DNA of 64,000 bases. It comes from an uncultured Eubacteriales bacterium. GTDB lineage: Bacteria; Bacillota; Clostridia; Lachnospirales; Lachnospiraceae. Shown in pieces: positions 54,079 to 63,898 of the stretch. The stretch is taken from NCBI GenBank assembly GCA_949283695.1, contig CASDTX010000015.1, positions 59,862-123,861 of the forward strand, given 5' to 3'. The notes below the pieces were generated by a model. That model did not search any database and had not been told where the DNA came from. It worked only from the letters and a program-made list of their open reading frames with translations. A program made the translations under genes and the position numbers. The number at the start of each line of letters is the position of its first letter. The first letter of the stretch is position 1.

Positions 54079-55095
54079 TCAGTCGTTATATCCGTTCGGA
54101 TTCTGGCTCTGCCATCTCCAGGAATCCTCGCACATTTCCTCCAGTCCGCGCTCTGCGGTCCAGTGGAGTTCTTCTTTTGCCTTAGAAGCATCGCAGTAGC
54201 AGGTTGCGATATCGCCTGCCCGGCGCGGCTTGATCTGATACGGAATCTCTTTGCCGCAGGCTTTGCCGAATGCCTTCACCATGTCAAGCACGGAGTAACC
54301 GTTTCCGGTTCCCAGATTGTAGACAGAGACACCTTCTTTTTCTTTCAGTTTCTCTACCGCGCGCACATGACCAACTGCCAGATCTACCACATGGATGTAA
54401 TCACGGACTCCTGTTCCGTCCGGCGTATCGTAATCATTTCCAAACACGCCCAGGCACTCCAGCTTGCCGATCGCAACCTGTGTGATATAGGGCATCAGAT
54501 TGTTCGGGATTCCCTTCGGATCCTCGCCGATCAGTCCGCTCTTGTGGGCGCCGATCGGATTGAAGTAGCGCAGAAGCACCACATTCCACTCCGGATCTGC
54601 CGTATGCAGGTCTGTCAGAATCTGCTCCAGCATCCACTTCGTCCATCCATAGGGGTTCGTACAGGTACCCTTCGGGCATTCTTCTGTGATCGGAATAAAT
54701 GCCGGATCTCCATATACCGTTGCGGAAGAGCTGAAGATGATGTTCTTCACGCCATGATTTCTCATGACATCGCAGAGTGTGATTGTCCCGCCGATATTGT
54801 TCTCGTAGTATTCCAGCGGCTTGCGAACAGACTCGCCAACTGCCTTCAGTCCTGCAAAGTGGATCACGGATTCTACATCTTCTTTGTCAAATACTTCGCT
54901 TAATGCCTCCCGGTCCCGAATATCTACCTGGTAGAACCTGAGGTCTTTTCCAGTAATCTGCTTTACTCTTTCCAGAGCCTTTTCTGATGCATTGTACAGG
55001 TTGTCAACCACTGCCACATCATATCCTGCGTTTAAGAGTTCTACACATGTGTGGCTGCCGATAAAACCGGCGCCTCCTGTTACTAAGATTGCCAT
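54079..55095 (-). CDS. galE: UDP-glucose 4-epimerase
   Basis: This 338-residue SDR epimerase interconverts UDP-galactose and UDP-glucose. It starts [24 protein letters not shown] with the NAD motif, and has the catalytic serine in [11 protein letters not shown]3-K in [11 protein letters not shown], and [19 protein letters not shown] precedes the ATG at 55095; a longer frame upstream has no site. It completes the Leloir pathway with galK and galT, but 14 kb away under its own control. A palindrome lies in its promoter region. Confidence 0.97.
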   Translation of the reverse strand: MAILVTGGAGFIGSHTCVELLNAGYDVAVVDNLYNASEKALERVKQITGKDLRFYQVDIRDREALSEVFDKEDVESVIHFAGLKAVGESVRKPLEYYENNIGGTITLCDVMRNHGVKNIIFSSSATVYGDPAFIPITEECPKGTCTNPYGWTKWMLEQILTDLHTADPEWNVVLLRYFNPIGAHKSGLIGEDPKGIPNNLMPYITQVAIGKLECLGVFGNDYDTPDGTGVRDYIHVVDLAVGHVRAVEKLKEKEGVSVYNLGTGNGYSVLDMVKAFGKACGKEIPYQIKPRRAGDIATCYCDASKAKEELHWTAERGLEEMCEDSWRWQSQNPNGYND

Positions 55096-55145
55096 GATCA
55101 ATTCCTCCTTCAGCTGTTCCGCCGTTTCCGGCCTCATCGTTTTTA

Positions 55146-55163
55146 CGTGTTTAGTATAACACG
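55146..55163. promoter_or_regulatory. Candidate operator at the galE promoter
   Basis: CGTGTT-TAGTAT-AACACG is an 18-bp palindrome. On the minus strand its centre contains TATACT, a plausible -10 box, so a repressor bound here would block galE. No good -35 box is evident. Confidence 0.4.
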
Positions 55164-55227
55164 CGCCGCAGAAAAAAGCTTTATATTTTTAGTTCATATA
55201 ATGGTAAAAATGTTGCATAGCTGCCGT

Positions 55228-56148
55228 TCAGTCCCAGAGATTCTGGGGATACAGTCCGCTGTCCTTCAACGCCTGCACTGCTGCGACTACGACTGGTTTA
55301 TCTTCTTTATAAGTCACTCCATACCACTTGTCTTCGGACTCCAGTACCCGCACCGCTGCACGCCCTTCTTCCAGGAGGGTGCTCACTACAGCCGGCAGGA
55401 AATATTCGCATTTCATAGGATTCTCCTTCAGCCCTTTCTCCAGAAATGCCGGGAATCCCTCTTGGATCTCATCCAGAATGCTGTGCGTGAAGCCCCACAT
55501 ATTCATGGACACGAGCGTATCTCCGTCTATAGCCGTCCAGGTGTTTCCGTCATCTTCTGAGTACTCGATCCCGCCGCCGCGCTTCTCGATCCTTGTGCGC
55601 TCTGTCACACTGACCAGTTCTTTCTTCTCATTCAGGCCGCAGACTCCTCTTGCCACATGGCCGTTATCTGTAACTGTATTTTTCAGCCGGTATGCCACCA
55701 TGGTATAACGGTATTTTTCGTCATCTTCATGGGTCGTCAGATAATCATAGATCGTCTGGAACGCATGACGCCCATAATAGTCATCTGCATTGATCACAGC
55801 AAAGGGGCCGTCAATCTCGTCCATCGCGCTCAGTACCGCATGGGCCGTTCCCCATGGCTTCACACGTCCCTGCGGAATCTCAAACCCTTCCGGTATGTTG
55901 GAAAGCTCCTGGAAGACATACGCCACTTCCATCACCTGCTCGATCCGTCTGCCGACTGCCTCTTTAAAATCCGCTTCATTTTCCTTCTTAATAATGAACA
56001 CAACCTTCTCAAATCCGGCGCGCTTCGCGTCATAAATCGAGAAATCCATGATAATATGTCCTTCTTGATCCACTGGATCGATCTGCTTCAATCCACCGTA
56101 TCGGCTCCCCATCCCTGCTGCCATAATGACTAAGACCGGTTTCTTCAT
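55228..56148 (-). CDS. Sugar-phosphate nucleotidyltransferase
   Basis: This is a 306-residue nucleotidyltransferase. The N-terminal MKKPVLVIMAAGMGSRYGGLKQIDPV is the GxGxR-type nucleotide loop, KPWGTAHAVLSA and FAVINADDYYGRHAF carry the metal-binding aspartate, and SMNMWGFTHSILDEIQEGFPAFL follows. It probably makes an NDP-sugar (UDP- or dTDP-glucose type), but substrate is not certain; it differs from standard GalU. Start at 56148 is fixed by GGAGG. It has its own promoter and a hairpin-bearing leader. Confidence 0.87.
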   Translation of the reverse strand: MKKPVLVIMAAGMGSRYGGLKQIDPVDQEGHIIMDFSIYDAKRAGFEKVVFIIKKENEADFKEAVGRRIEQVMEVAYVFQELSNIPEGFEIPQGRVKPWGTAHAVLSAMDEIDGPFAVINADDYYGRHAFQTIYDYLTTHEDDEKYRYTMVAYRLKNTVTDNGHVARGVCGLNEKKELVSVTERTRIEKRGGGIEYSEDDGNTWTAIDGDTLVSMNMWGFTHSILDEIQEGFPAFLEKGLKENPMKCEYFLPAVVSTLLEEGRAAVRVLESEDKWYGVTYKEDKPVVVAAVQALKDSGLYPQNLWD

Positions 56149-56218
56149 AACTCCATAACCTCCTGAAAATCCTGTACTTCGCTGCCGTTTCCAGATCATG
56201 CTCCCGTGAACAGCAGCC

Positions 56219-56297
56219 GTTTCACCGCGGCGATTCCTCTCTGCCGGGAGAGGAATGAAACCGTAATTATTGTATGATAAATATGCCTCTTTTTCAA
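56219..56297 (-). promoter_or_regulatory. Promoter and leader hairpin of the nucleotidyltransferase
   Basis: On the minus strand TTGAAA (56292-56297), 17 bases, TACAAT (56269-56274). The leader then folds into GTTTCA-TTCCTCTC-N6-GAGAGGAA with outer TGAAAC (56219-56261). The 312-base gap between this gene and eno holds only this region and the eno terminator. Confidence 0.6.
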
Positions 56298-56378
56298 GAT
56301 TGAACTTGCTCCATTCCCAATGTGATGTATCAATTCAGCCATCTGCGTCAGTGACGGATTTATGCTTGCATAAAAAGG

Positions 56379-56419
56379 CAGCACCGCACAGGAAGCTGCG
56401 TGCTTCCCTGGCGGTGCTG
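56379..56419 (-). terminator. Rho-independent terminator of eno
   Basis: On the minus strand CAGCACCGC pairs with GCGGTGCTG, with an inner AGGGAAGC/GCTTCCT stem, followed by CCTTTTTATG. It lies 42 bases past the eno stop. Confidence 0.85.
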
Positions 56420-56460
56420 TTTTCTAATTGTACAGATTTCATTGCCGTGTTATTTCATAA

Positions 56461-57822
<1,362 letters not shown>

Positions 57823-57862
57823 TCAGGCATATCAGGGAAGAAGGAGTTTTCATGAGTTATTC

Positions 57863-57921
57863 ACATATAGTTAGTTTTATCTAACTATATGTATCTTACC
57901 AGGATTCTCATTTTCATTCAA
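57863..57921 (-). promoter_or_regulatory. Candidate eno promoter with palindrome and Fur-like repeats
   Basis: On the minus strand TTGAAT (57916-57921), 17 bases, TAAGAT (57893-57898). A 12-bp-arm palindrome, ACATATAGTTAG-N6-CTAACTATATGT (57863-57892), starts just after the -10 box. GATTCTCAT occurs twice on the plus strand (57903 and 57938), recalling AT-rich iron-regulator sites. The 396-base gap 57757-58152 contains no gene that I can support. Confidence 0.4.
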
Positions 57922-58065
57922 GACATTTATCAAGATTGATTCTCATTTATGAAAATTTCTTTCTAATAGGAGTTTTTTTCTACCTGTATTCATTTCCAGT
58001 CAGTACAGTTTTTATTCATATTAACATCGCAGACAAGAGACCTTATTTCCTTCTGTAGTTTTCTT

Positions 58066-58130
58066 AGCATCGGTGGCAAGGGACTTAAACTTATCCTTCA
58101 TCGACCGTATTCCCCTTGTACACTGACACT
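58066..58130. repeat. Gene-end hairpin element with enlarged loop
   Basis: Left arm AGCATCGGTGGCAAGGGA and right arm CCCCTTGTACACTGACACT (reverse complement AGTGTCAGTGTACAAGGGG) flank about 28 bases. The arms match the family consensus AGYGTCGGTGNNCAAGGGG. It lies 22 bases past the end of the aldolase remnant. Confidence 0.55.
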
Positions 58131-58152
58131 GTTAATAATAGAAAAACCGCGC

Positions 58153-58505
58153 TTATAAAAGCGCGGCCAGTTTCTCCACATTCTCTGCCCGGGTGGCCCA
58201 GCTCGTCGCGAACCTGACCACCGTATGATTCTCATCTGCTTTCTCCCAGAAGCTGAACATCACCTGCTTCTTCAGCTCTGCCATCTTCTCATGATCCAGC
58301 ACAACAAAGATCTGGTTCGTAGGGGATTCTATCCAGAACCTGTATCCCTTCTCTCTCAGAACCTGCCTCAGCATATCCGCCGTCTGAATGGCACTGCGGA
58401 TCTTTTCCTTCGCCGATTCACAGTACTTGTCTGCCCCATATCCCGGAAGCTGTTCCAGATTGGTTTCTGCCAGGGCTTTGAGTAGTCGTTTTCAAAATAC
58501 AGCAT
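58153..58505 (-). pseudogene. Threonine aldolase remnant with large internal deletion
   Basis: Reading on the minus strand from an ATG at 58505, the sequence begins MLYFENDYS, as threonine aldolases do, then shifts frame to KALAETNLEQLPGYGADKY and CESAKEKIRSA, the normal next part, and then jumps straight to the C-terminal end (REKGYRFWIESPTNQIFVVL and FSFWEKADENHTVVRFATSW). About 220 central residues, including the PLP lysine, are missing, along with some 8 codons and the frame near the start. It cannot be active. The ATG overlaps the flavin reductase stop (TAATG), so the original gene was coupled to it. Only the last 73 codons form an open frame. Confidence 0.85.
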
Positions 58506-59227
58506 TACTGTTCCGCCTTTCTCCTCTTGCTCCCTGCCAGTTTCTTCCTGGTGCCGGCAGTCTGTTTCTTGCTTCCAGTACTCTGTTTTCTTCCCTCTGC
58601 CGGGTGCTTCTTGCCTCCGGCGGCCTGCTTCCTGTTACCGGCTGGTTTCGTTCCAGCTCTCCCCGGTTTCTTCACGCTGTATCCGAAGGTTCCAATCTTC
58701 TTCCCCAGTCCCAGATATTCTCCGTGAGAGTAAGCAAGAAGCTTTGTTTGATTCAGATCAAACCTTCCCTTCTCGTCCAGATACGCTTCATCGATCTGTA
58801 CCGCGGTCACCTCCGCAAGGAACATATGGTGGCTTCCCAGTTCCCGGATCTCCCGGACCTTACACTCAATATTCACCGGAGATTCTCCGATCACCGGCGC
58901 ATAATCAAGGGAAACCGGCTTCTTCTCTGTCAGACGGCATTCGCTCCATTTGTCCACATCCCGTCCCGAGCGGACACCGCAGTAATCCGTCGCTGCCGCC
59001 AGCTTCTCTGTCGTCAGGTTAATCACGAATTCTCCGCTTTCCTTGATCATATGGTAGGAATGCCGCTCTGGTCTTACTGAGATATAGACCATGGCAGGGT
59101 TTGTACACACCGTTCCCGTCCACGCCACTGTCACAATATTGGTATTCCCCGCTCGGTCCGCCGTACTGACCATGACAGCCGGAAGCGGATAGAGCATATT
59201 CCCCGGTTTCCACGTCTGCTTCTTCAT
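58505..59227 (-). CDS. Flavin reductase-like FMN-binding protein with lysine-rich repeat tail
   Basis: This 240-residue protein has residues 1 to about 185 forming a split-barrel flavin reductase/flavoredoxin domain (MLYPLPAVMVSTADRAGNTNIVTVAWTGTVCTNPAMVYISVRPERHSYHMIKESGEFVINLTTEKL). It likely binds FMN and transfers electrons. The last 50 residues are a basic tail of about six heptads of the type AGxxKKx (AGNRKQA, AGGKKHP, AEGRKQS, TGSKKQT, AGTRKKL, AGSKRRK). The tail is absent from most relatives and resembles a histone-H1-like nucleic-acid-binding segment. GGAGG site; 9 bases after the pyrophosphatase. Confidence 0.9.
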   Translation of the reverse strand: MKKQTWKPGNMLYPLPAVMVSTADRAGNTNIVTVAWTGTVCTNPAMVYISVRPERHSYHMIKESGEFVINLTTEKLAAATDYCGVRSGRDVDKWSECRLTEKKPVSLDYAPVIGESPVNIECKVREIRELGSHHMFLAEVTAVQIDEAYLDEKGRFDLNQTKLLAYSHGEYLGLGKKIGTFGYSVKKPGRAGTKPAGNRKQAAGGKKHPAEGRKQSTGSKKQTAGTRKKLAGSKRRKAEQ

Positions 59228-59236
59228 CGGTTCCTC

Positions 59237-60889
59237 CTACTGCTGCAGCGCTCCCACTAATGTAGGCACCAGCTGTTTCTTTCTGGATACGACGCCTTTG
59301 AGCATAATCCGGTCTGTATCGTCCGGCAGGTCATAGGCATTCACAATCTTCTCCCGCGCTTCCGGTCCCCGGCATAAAAGCTCCGATGACTCTGTAATAA
59401 TATTCGTGAGCATGAAGAAGATCATATTCAGCCCGTGGCTGCGTCTCGCTTTCTCCAGGTGGGGCTCCACGATCTCTTTGATTTCATCCAGTTCTTCCAT
59501 ACTCATGGAATTCACCTGTCCCACGCCAAAGACAGTTTCATTTACCGTGAATTGTTTGAAATCAAGGAAGCAGATCTCTTCTGCACTCTTTCCCTTCAGA
59601 TTGCTTCCCGCATTGAACATATCCTGTGCAAGGCTCTCAATCTCGATGCCGGCAATCTGTGCCAGAGTTCTGGCCGTATGCTCGTCCAGCGGAGTGCAGG
59701 TTGGAGAGCGGAACATCAGCGTATCAGAGATAATCGCCGAGCACAGAAGTGCGGCCTGAACCGGTTCGATCTGGATCCTTTCCTCCTGGCAGATCTGATA
59801 CACGATCGTCGCCGTACATCCCACAGGCTGATTCCGGAAAAATACCGGTCCCATCGTCTCAATGCTCTGTCCCAGTCTGTGATGGTCGATAATCTCCAGT
59901 ACGTCCGCCTCGTCGATCCCTTCCACAGCCTGGCTCTTCTCATTGTGATCGACCAGGATCACCTGCTTTTTCTTCGCGTTGAGAAGACGTCTTCTGGAAA
60001 TCAGTCCCACAAAGCGTCCCTTATTATCCACGATCGGGAAATCACGGAATCTCTTCTTGGCCATTACTTCCCGGGCGTCATCTACGTAGTCTTTCATTTT
60101 AAATGTAACCAGACTGTCTCTTGTCATAAAATATTTCACCGGAATACTCTGGTTGATATGCTGTGCTGCCGTAAACGTGTCAAGCGGCGTACGGATAATC
60201 ACAATCTGTTTCTCCTCTGCCTGACGTATGATCCGCTCTGAGATCGGCGCATTCTGGCATACAACCATGCAGCTTGCGTTCCGGTCCACAGCACACTGCT
60301 GGGCATCCTTGCGGTCGCCCATAATGACCAGATCATCCTGGTCGATAAAGTCAGACATCAGGATCCGGCTGGATGCGGCAATCGCAACCTTTCCTTTCAG
60401 AAGGTAACTGTGCTCATTTCCCGTCACCACTTCCCCGTCAACGGCCCGGGCGATATTCCTGTACTGAGTACGTGCCTTGGACAGAATCGTGCTGTCGTAC
60501 ACATCCATGTAGGTCTTTGCAATATCTCCGATGGTAATAACCCCTTCCAGTTTCCCATCTCTTGTCACAGGCAGGGTATGTATATTATATTCCCGCATTT
60601 TCTCCCATGCGGTACGGATGGAAACACTGCTTTTCAGTCCTTCTACTTCTTTCAGCTCCACATCCTGGATCTGTTCCCGAAGGTCGGACAGAAGCTTGGG
60701 CTGCTTCACGCCAAAGCGTTCCAGCACATACTGCGTTTCCTCGTTCAGCTGCCCTGCGCGGCGCGCCTCGTGCGGACGCCCGGTCATTTTTGTCTTAACC
60801 GCAGCGTACACAATCGCGGAACAGATCGAATCCGTATCCGGGTTCTTGTGTCCTACTACATATATTTTTCGATCTTTTTCTTTGCTCAT
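59237..60889 (-). CDS. Manganese-dependent inorganic pyrophosphatase with CBS and DRTGG domains
   Basis: This 550-residue family II pyrophosphatase hydrolyses pyrophosphate in the cytoplasm. The DHH domain is split: VVGHKNPDTDSICSAIVYA at the start, then an inserted regulatory block of a CBS motif, a DRTGG domain and a second CBS motif, then LVDHNEKSQAV, EIIDHHRLG and the DHHA2 domain (with SRKKQLVPTL). The CBS pair binds adenine nucleotides or diadenosine polyphosphates in known relatives. The start at 60889 follows AAAAGGAG. It is the first gene of a set with the flavin reductase and the aldolase remnant. Confidence 0.94.
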   Translation of the reverse strand: MSKEKDRKIYVVGHKNPDTDSICSAIVYAAVKTKMTGRPHEARRAGQLNEETQYVLERFGVKQPKLLSDLREQIQDVELKEVEGLKSSVSIRTAWEKMREYNIHTLPVTRDGKLEGVITIGDIAKTYMDVYDSTILSKARTQYRNIARAVDGEVVTGNEHSYLLKGKVAIAASSRILMSDFIDQDDLVIMGDRKDAQQCAVDRNASCMVVCQNAPISERIIRQAEEKQIVIIRTPLDTFTAAQHINQSIPVKYFMTRDSLVTFKMKDYVDDAREVMAKKRFRDFPIVDNKGRFVGLISRRRLLNAKKKQVILVDHNEKSQAVEGIDEADVLEIIDHHRLGQSIETMGPVFFRNQPVGCTATIVYQICQEERIQIEPVQAALLCSAIISDTLMFRSPTCTPLDEHTARTLAQIAGIEIESLAQDMFNAGSNLKGKSAEEICFLDFKQFTVNETVFGVGQVNSMSMEELDEIKEIVEPHLEKARRSHGLNMIFFMLTNIITESSELLCRGPEAREKIVNAYDLPDDTDRIMLKGVVSRKKQLVPTLVGALQQ

Positions 60890-61037
60890 CTTAATCTCCT
60901 TTTTGGATTCTGTGTTCTTTTTAAAGCTTGCCATCTTTTTCCGCGATAGTCAACCCGATTTTTTGTATATCATGCCTCTTTCTATGAATATTTTTTGATA
61001 CATCTCAACATTTCTGCCAACGTCCTGTTCAGATCAG

Positions 61038-61067
61038 TTGTTTTTTCCCGCCCGAATATGATATACT
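61038..61067 (+). promoter_or_regulatory. Promoter of the S1-domain gene
   Basis: TTGTTT, an 18-base spacer and TATACT lie 45 bases upstream of the start. The -35 box is moderate. Confidence 0.5.
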
Positions 61068-61111
61068 AGGGACATTGAAATTAATATCAAACTAAGTTGA
61101 GGTGCTGTACA

Positions 61112-61849
61112 ATGAGTGAAGAAATGAATGTAGAACTGCAGGCAAATGAACCCGCTGAGGAACAGGCAGCTGAAGCTGCTGAAACCAGCGCGGCAGAAAC
61201 CACAGAAACAATGGCTGATTACGAAGACCATTTTGACGATGCCAATCCCTGGAACCGGGTTATGGAATACATGGAGAACAAGACTGTACTCCCGCTGAAA
61301 GTCGAGGGCGTAGTAAATGGCGGTGTCATCGTTATGGTCGAAGGATTGAGAGGATTTGTTCCTGCCTCCAAGCTGTCGCTCTCTTATATCGAAGATCTCG
61401 AGACCTATCTGCTCAAAGATATTGAGGCTCAGGTCATCGACGTAGATCAGGCGAACAACCGTCTTGTTCTTTCCGCACGTGAGATACTCAAAGAGAAAGA
61501 GCGGAAAGCCCGCCAGGAGCAGATCGCAAACCTGAAGATCGGAACCGTCCTGAGCGGAACCGTTGAGACCCTTCAGAACTACGGCGCATTTGTCAAACTG
61601 GAGAACGGTCTGTCCGGACTGGTTCACGTATCCCAGATCTCCCAGAAGCGTGTAAAGCTTCCGTCAGACGTACTCAATGTAGGCGATGAAGTAACGGTGA
61701 AGGTGATCGGAATCAAAGACGGCAAAGTCAGCCTGAGCATGAAAGCGCTTGAAGAAGTAAAAGAAGAGCCTGAAGAAAAAGTCGTTATCCCGAAGAGCGA
61801 GAACATCGGAACAAGCCTTGGAGATCTCTTTAAAAACATCAAACTGTAA
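61112..61849 (+). CDS. S1 domain RNA-binding protein (RpsA-like, two domains)
   Basis: This 245-residue protein has an acidic, Ala/Glu/Thr-rich N-terminus (residues 1-45), then two S1 folds: VLPLKVEGVVNGGVIVMVEGLRGFVPASKLS and IGTVLSGTVETLQNYGAFVKLENGLSGLVHVSQIS. It ends in an acidic linker and a short conserved-looking tail (GTSLGDLFKNIKL). It is shorter than ribosomal protein S1 and probably a translation or RNA-decay accessory protein. ATG at 61112 follows GAGGTG. Confidence 0.9.
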   Translation: MSEEMNVELQANEPAEEQAAEAAETSAAETTETMADYEDHFDDANPWNRVMEYMENKTVLPLKVEGVVNGGVIVMVEGLRGFVPASKLSLSYIEDLETYLLKDIEAQVIDVDQANNRLVLSAREILKEKERKARQEQIANLKIGTVLSGTVETLQNYGAFVKLENGLSGLVHVSQISQKRVKLPSDVLNVGDEVTVKVIGIKDGKVSLSMKALEEVKEEPEEKVVIPKSENIGTSLGDLFKNIKL

Positions 61850-61863
61850 AAATGTAATCGAGC

Positions 61864-61894
61864 AGGGAGGGAGCGAATCGCTCCCTCCCTTTCT
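61864..61894 (+). terminator. Rho-independent terminator of the S1-domain gene
   Basis: AGGGAGGGAGCGA and TCGCTCCCTCCCT form a 13-bp stem around one base in the simplest drawing, followed by TTCT. It lies 15 bases past the stop. Confidence 0.8.
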
Positions 61895-61991
61895 GTCGAG
61901 TAAGTAAGAAGACTTTCACCTCAAGCTTCTATTTGTTCTCTGTCAAGCATAAATTCTTTTCCTTTTATACTTTTTAGCATTTCTCATGTTT

Positions 61992-62028
61992 AGCGTCGGT
62001 GGACAAGGGGCAACACAGCTCTGACGCT
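61992..62028. repeat. Gene-end hairpin element overlapping a stop codon
   Basis: AGCGTCGGTGGACAAGGGGC, then AACACAGCTCT, then GACGCT: outer arms AGCGTC/GACGCT. The DUF2325 stop (minus strand TAG, 62027-62029) shares its last bases with this element. Confidence 0.6.
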
Positions 62029-62308
62029 ATGCACAGACATTTCCCAGGATCTCCTCCAACGCATTCTTGCTGCTGGAGTGGCTGCGGACTACATTTGCAT
62101 TACATCTTTCCGCTTCCTCCACGGCACACCGCACCATTTTGTGCGACACCGTATTCGTAAAAAGCACAATCAGATCCGGACTCCCGATCTGTTTGCCGAG
62201 ACTTGCCGGCATCTGCGTGAAAACCTTCGCCTTACAATTAAACTGCTTGCAGATTTTTTTATACTGGCTGACCATCCTGTCATGACCACCTATAATAACA
62301 ACACTCAT
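62027..62308 (-). CDS. DUF2325 domain protein
   Basis: This 93-residue small Rossmann-like protein of the DUF2325 family has MSVVIIGGHDRMVSQYKKICKQFNCKAKVF, DLIVLFTNTVSHKMV and the conserved SHSSSKNALEEIL. Function is unknown. AGGAGG precedes the ATG. The gene stands alone. Its stop falls within the hairpin element at 61992. Confidence 0.9.
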   Translation of the reverse strand: MSVVIIGGHDRMVSQYKKICKQFNCKAKVFTQMPASLGKQIGSPDLIVLFTNTVSHKMVRCAVEEAERCNANVVRSHSSSKNALEEILGNVCA

Positions 62309-62432
62309 ACAGAACCTCCTGAACCAAATAATCGCGTGATTTTATCGGTTAGTTTATGCTAACTCATAGAAGTATCATACACGGAATGCAGGAAAATATC
62401 AAGCATATTTTGATATTGGTTCTCATTTTATA

Positions 62433-62504
62433 TTGTGAAGAATTTGTGAACGGGGACAGGCACCTTTGCAAAGGTGCCTGTCCCCGTTCACAAATTCTTC
62501 ACAA
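62433..62504. repeat. 72-bp perfect palindrome, REP-like element copy 2
   Basis: Every base from 62433 to 62468 is matched by its complement from 62469 to 62504. The core is GGGGACAGGCACCTTTG plus its reverse complement, flanked by GAATTTGTGAAC and GTTCACAAATTC. The stop codon of the HIT gene (62499-62501) lies inside the right arm, so the palindrome includes the end of the gene and its mirror copy. The core is shared with 15896-15929. Confidence 0.9.
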
Positions 62505-62918
62505 ATTCTCTTTGATCTTCTGGATCATCTCTTCATATTCTTCCTCTGTGAGATAGGTCTTCTGTGGATTCATCTGGAATACTCCGCCCCATTCGTCTCC
62601 GCCTTTATATTTGGGCACGAGATGCATATGCAGATGACATCCGGTGTCTCCGTACGCGCCGTAATTTACTTTGTCGGGATGGAACGCTTTATGCAGTGCG
62701 TTTGAAACTCTTGCCACGTCGTCCATAAATGCATCCCGTTCTTCTTTCGAGATATTCACGATCTCGCTGACATGATCCTTGTATGCCACTATACATCTTC
62801 CTGGTTTGCTCTGCTCTTTAAACAGAATCAATGAGCTCACGCTCAGATCGCAGATGTAGATTCCGAACTGATCCAGCAGTTCTCCGCGCATACAGTAGCC
62901 GCAATTTTGGTCTTTCAT
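62499..62918 (-). CDS. HIT family hydrolase
   Basis: This 139-residue histidine triad protein carries the nucleotide-hydrolase motif HLHMHL in GDTGCHLHMHLVPKY. A CX2C near the start (NCGYCMRGELL) is a zinc-type feature of some HIT proteins. The start at 62918 follows GAGAGG; an ATG seven codons earlier has a poorer site. The C-terminal codons and stop lie in the 72-bp palindrome. Confidence 0.93.
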   Translation of the reverse strand: MKDQNCGYCMRGELLDQFGIYICDLSVSSLILFKEQSKPGRCIVAYKDHVSEIVNISKEERDAFMDDVARVSNALHKAFHPDKVNYGAYGDTGCHLHMHLVPKYKGGDEWGGVFQMNPQKTYLTEEEYEEMIQKIKENL

Positions 62919-62998
62919 AAACAAAGCCCTCTCTTTCATCGTTTTTCTTGATTATACCACTGCAGCAGCGGAAAAACTATGAGAATCTGCCATCTTTG

Positions 62999-63853
62999 TC
63001 ACGACATTCCCACCAATACAACACATTGGCTTCCTCTCTCTTCATATACTTTCTCGAACTGCTCCCGGTCGTACTCTGCCTCTCCTGCAAGTGGATCCGC
63101 GATTGTGACCGTCTCTGAATCATAGCCGATCAATACAGCCCCGTGATCATACATCCCCCAGTCAACATATGTTCCGCTCTCCGTGTACCAGCCTCCTTCT
63201 ACGACCCGGTCGTGCATGTCGATGGTGCACCATACGACAACCGGGATATCTTCACTGACCAATTCATACAATTCTTCCGGAGAGCTGCCTGTGCCGTCTT
63301 CCGCAGTCATAAGGCTTCCACAGTCGGCCAGATAACTGTCCGCAGCCGTAATAATTGCGCCTGTTCCGCAGGTGATTCCATACTCGGTCGCCGGATCCCC
63401 CAGGAAATACTGATTCAGATCATTTCCATACAGCAGTCCGTCAGCTCCATAATAAGTGCCCTCTGACGGCAGTGTGGGAAGGTATCTGGCTGCCATCTCT
63501 GTTTTGTCCACAGAGAACCCATAGTAATGAAGCACCATAGTCAGCGCAGTGATCTCGCACCCTGTAGGAAGTTCAGGCATCTGATAGATTATGGGGAATT
63601 CCTCGATCAGATAATGTTCCGGAAATGTCTCGTCCCCGTCGGATACGATTTCATCAGCTGCCAGAGAACGTCCTTCCGCCTCTGCCTGTATCTGAAGTTC
63701 AGCCCCTGTCTCAGCATCATGATCTGCCCCGCAGCCGCTCAGAAGCGTCAATACGGACAAGACAGCTGCGAGACTCCTGCCCCACTTTTTCACTTTTCGG
63801 CCTTCTGGTTTTTCTTTCTCATTCCCCGCGTCCCGTGTCCAGAATAATTGCAT
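62999..63853 (-). CDS. C39-like cysteine peptidase family lipoprotein
   Basis: This is a 284-residue exported lipoprotein with a hydrophobic signal (about residues 24-40) and lipobox LLSGC (Cys41). The domain after residue 85 is a C39_2 papain-like fold: the candidate nucleophile Cys99 in ELPTGCEITALTMVLHYYG, the candidate His in MYDHGAVLIGYD, and TIADPLAGEAEYDREQF. Such surface proteins are common in Clostridia; the target is unknown. AGGAGG lies 5 bases before the ATG. Confidence 0.9.
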   Translation of the reverse strand: MQLFWTRDAGNEKEKPEGRKVKKWGRSLAAVLSVLTLLSGCGADHDAETGAELQIQAEAEGRSLAADEIVSDGDETFPEHYLIEEFPIIYQMPELPTGCEITALTMVLHYYGFSVDKTEMAARYLPTLPSEGTYYGADGLLYGNDLNQYFLGDPATEYGITCGTGAIITAADSYLADCGSLMTAEDGTGSSPEELYELVSEDIPVVVWCTIDMHDRVVEGGWYTESGTYVDWGMYDHGAVLIGYDSETVTIADPLAGEAEYDREQFEKVYEERGSQCVVLVGMS

Positions 63854-63878
63854 TCACTGCCTCCTAGTATAATAATGG

Positions 63879-63898
63879 TGTAGTCATTATTGACTACA
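63879..63898. promoter_or_regulatory. Operator palindrome upstream of the C39-like lipoprotein gene
   Basis: TGTAGTCATTATTGACTACA is a perfect inverted repeat (8-bp arms, 4-base centre) 26 bases upstream of the start. On the minus strand it overlaps a plausible promoter, with TTGTAG upstream and TATTATACT downstream. The regulator is not in the window. Confidence 0.5.

Noticed and set aside
56196-56384. 62-codon minus-strand frame upstream of the nucleotidyltransferase
   Set aside because: It overlaps the promoter, the leader hairpin and part of the eno terminator, without a convincing start site.
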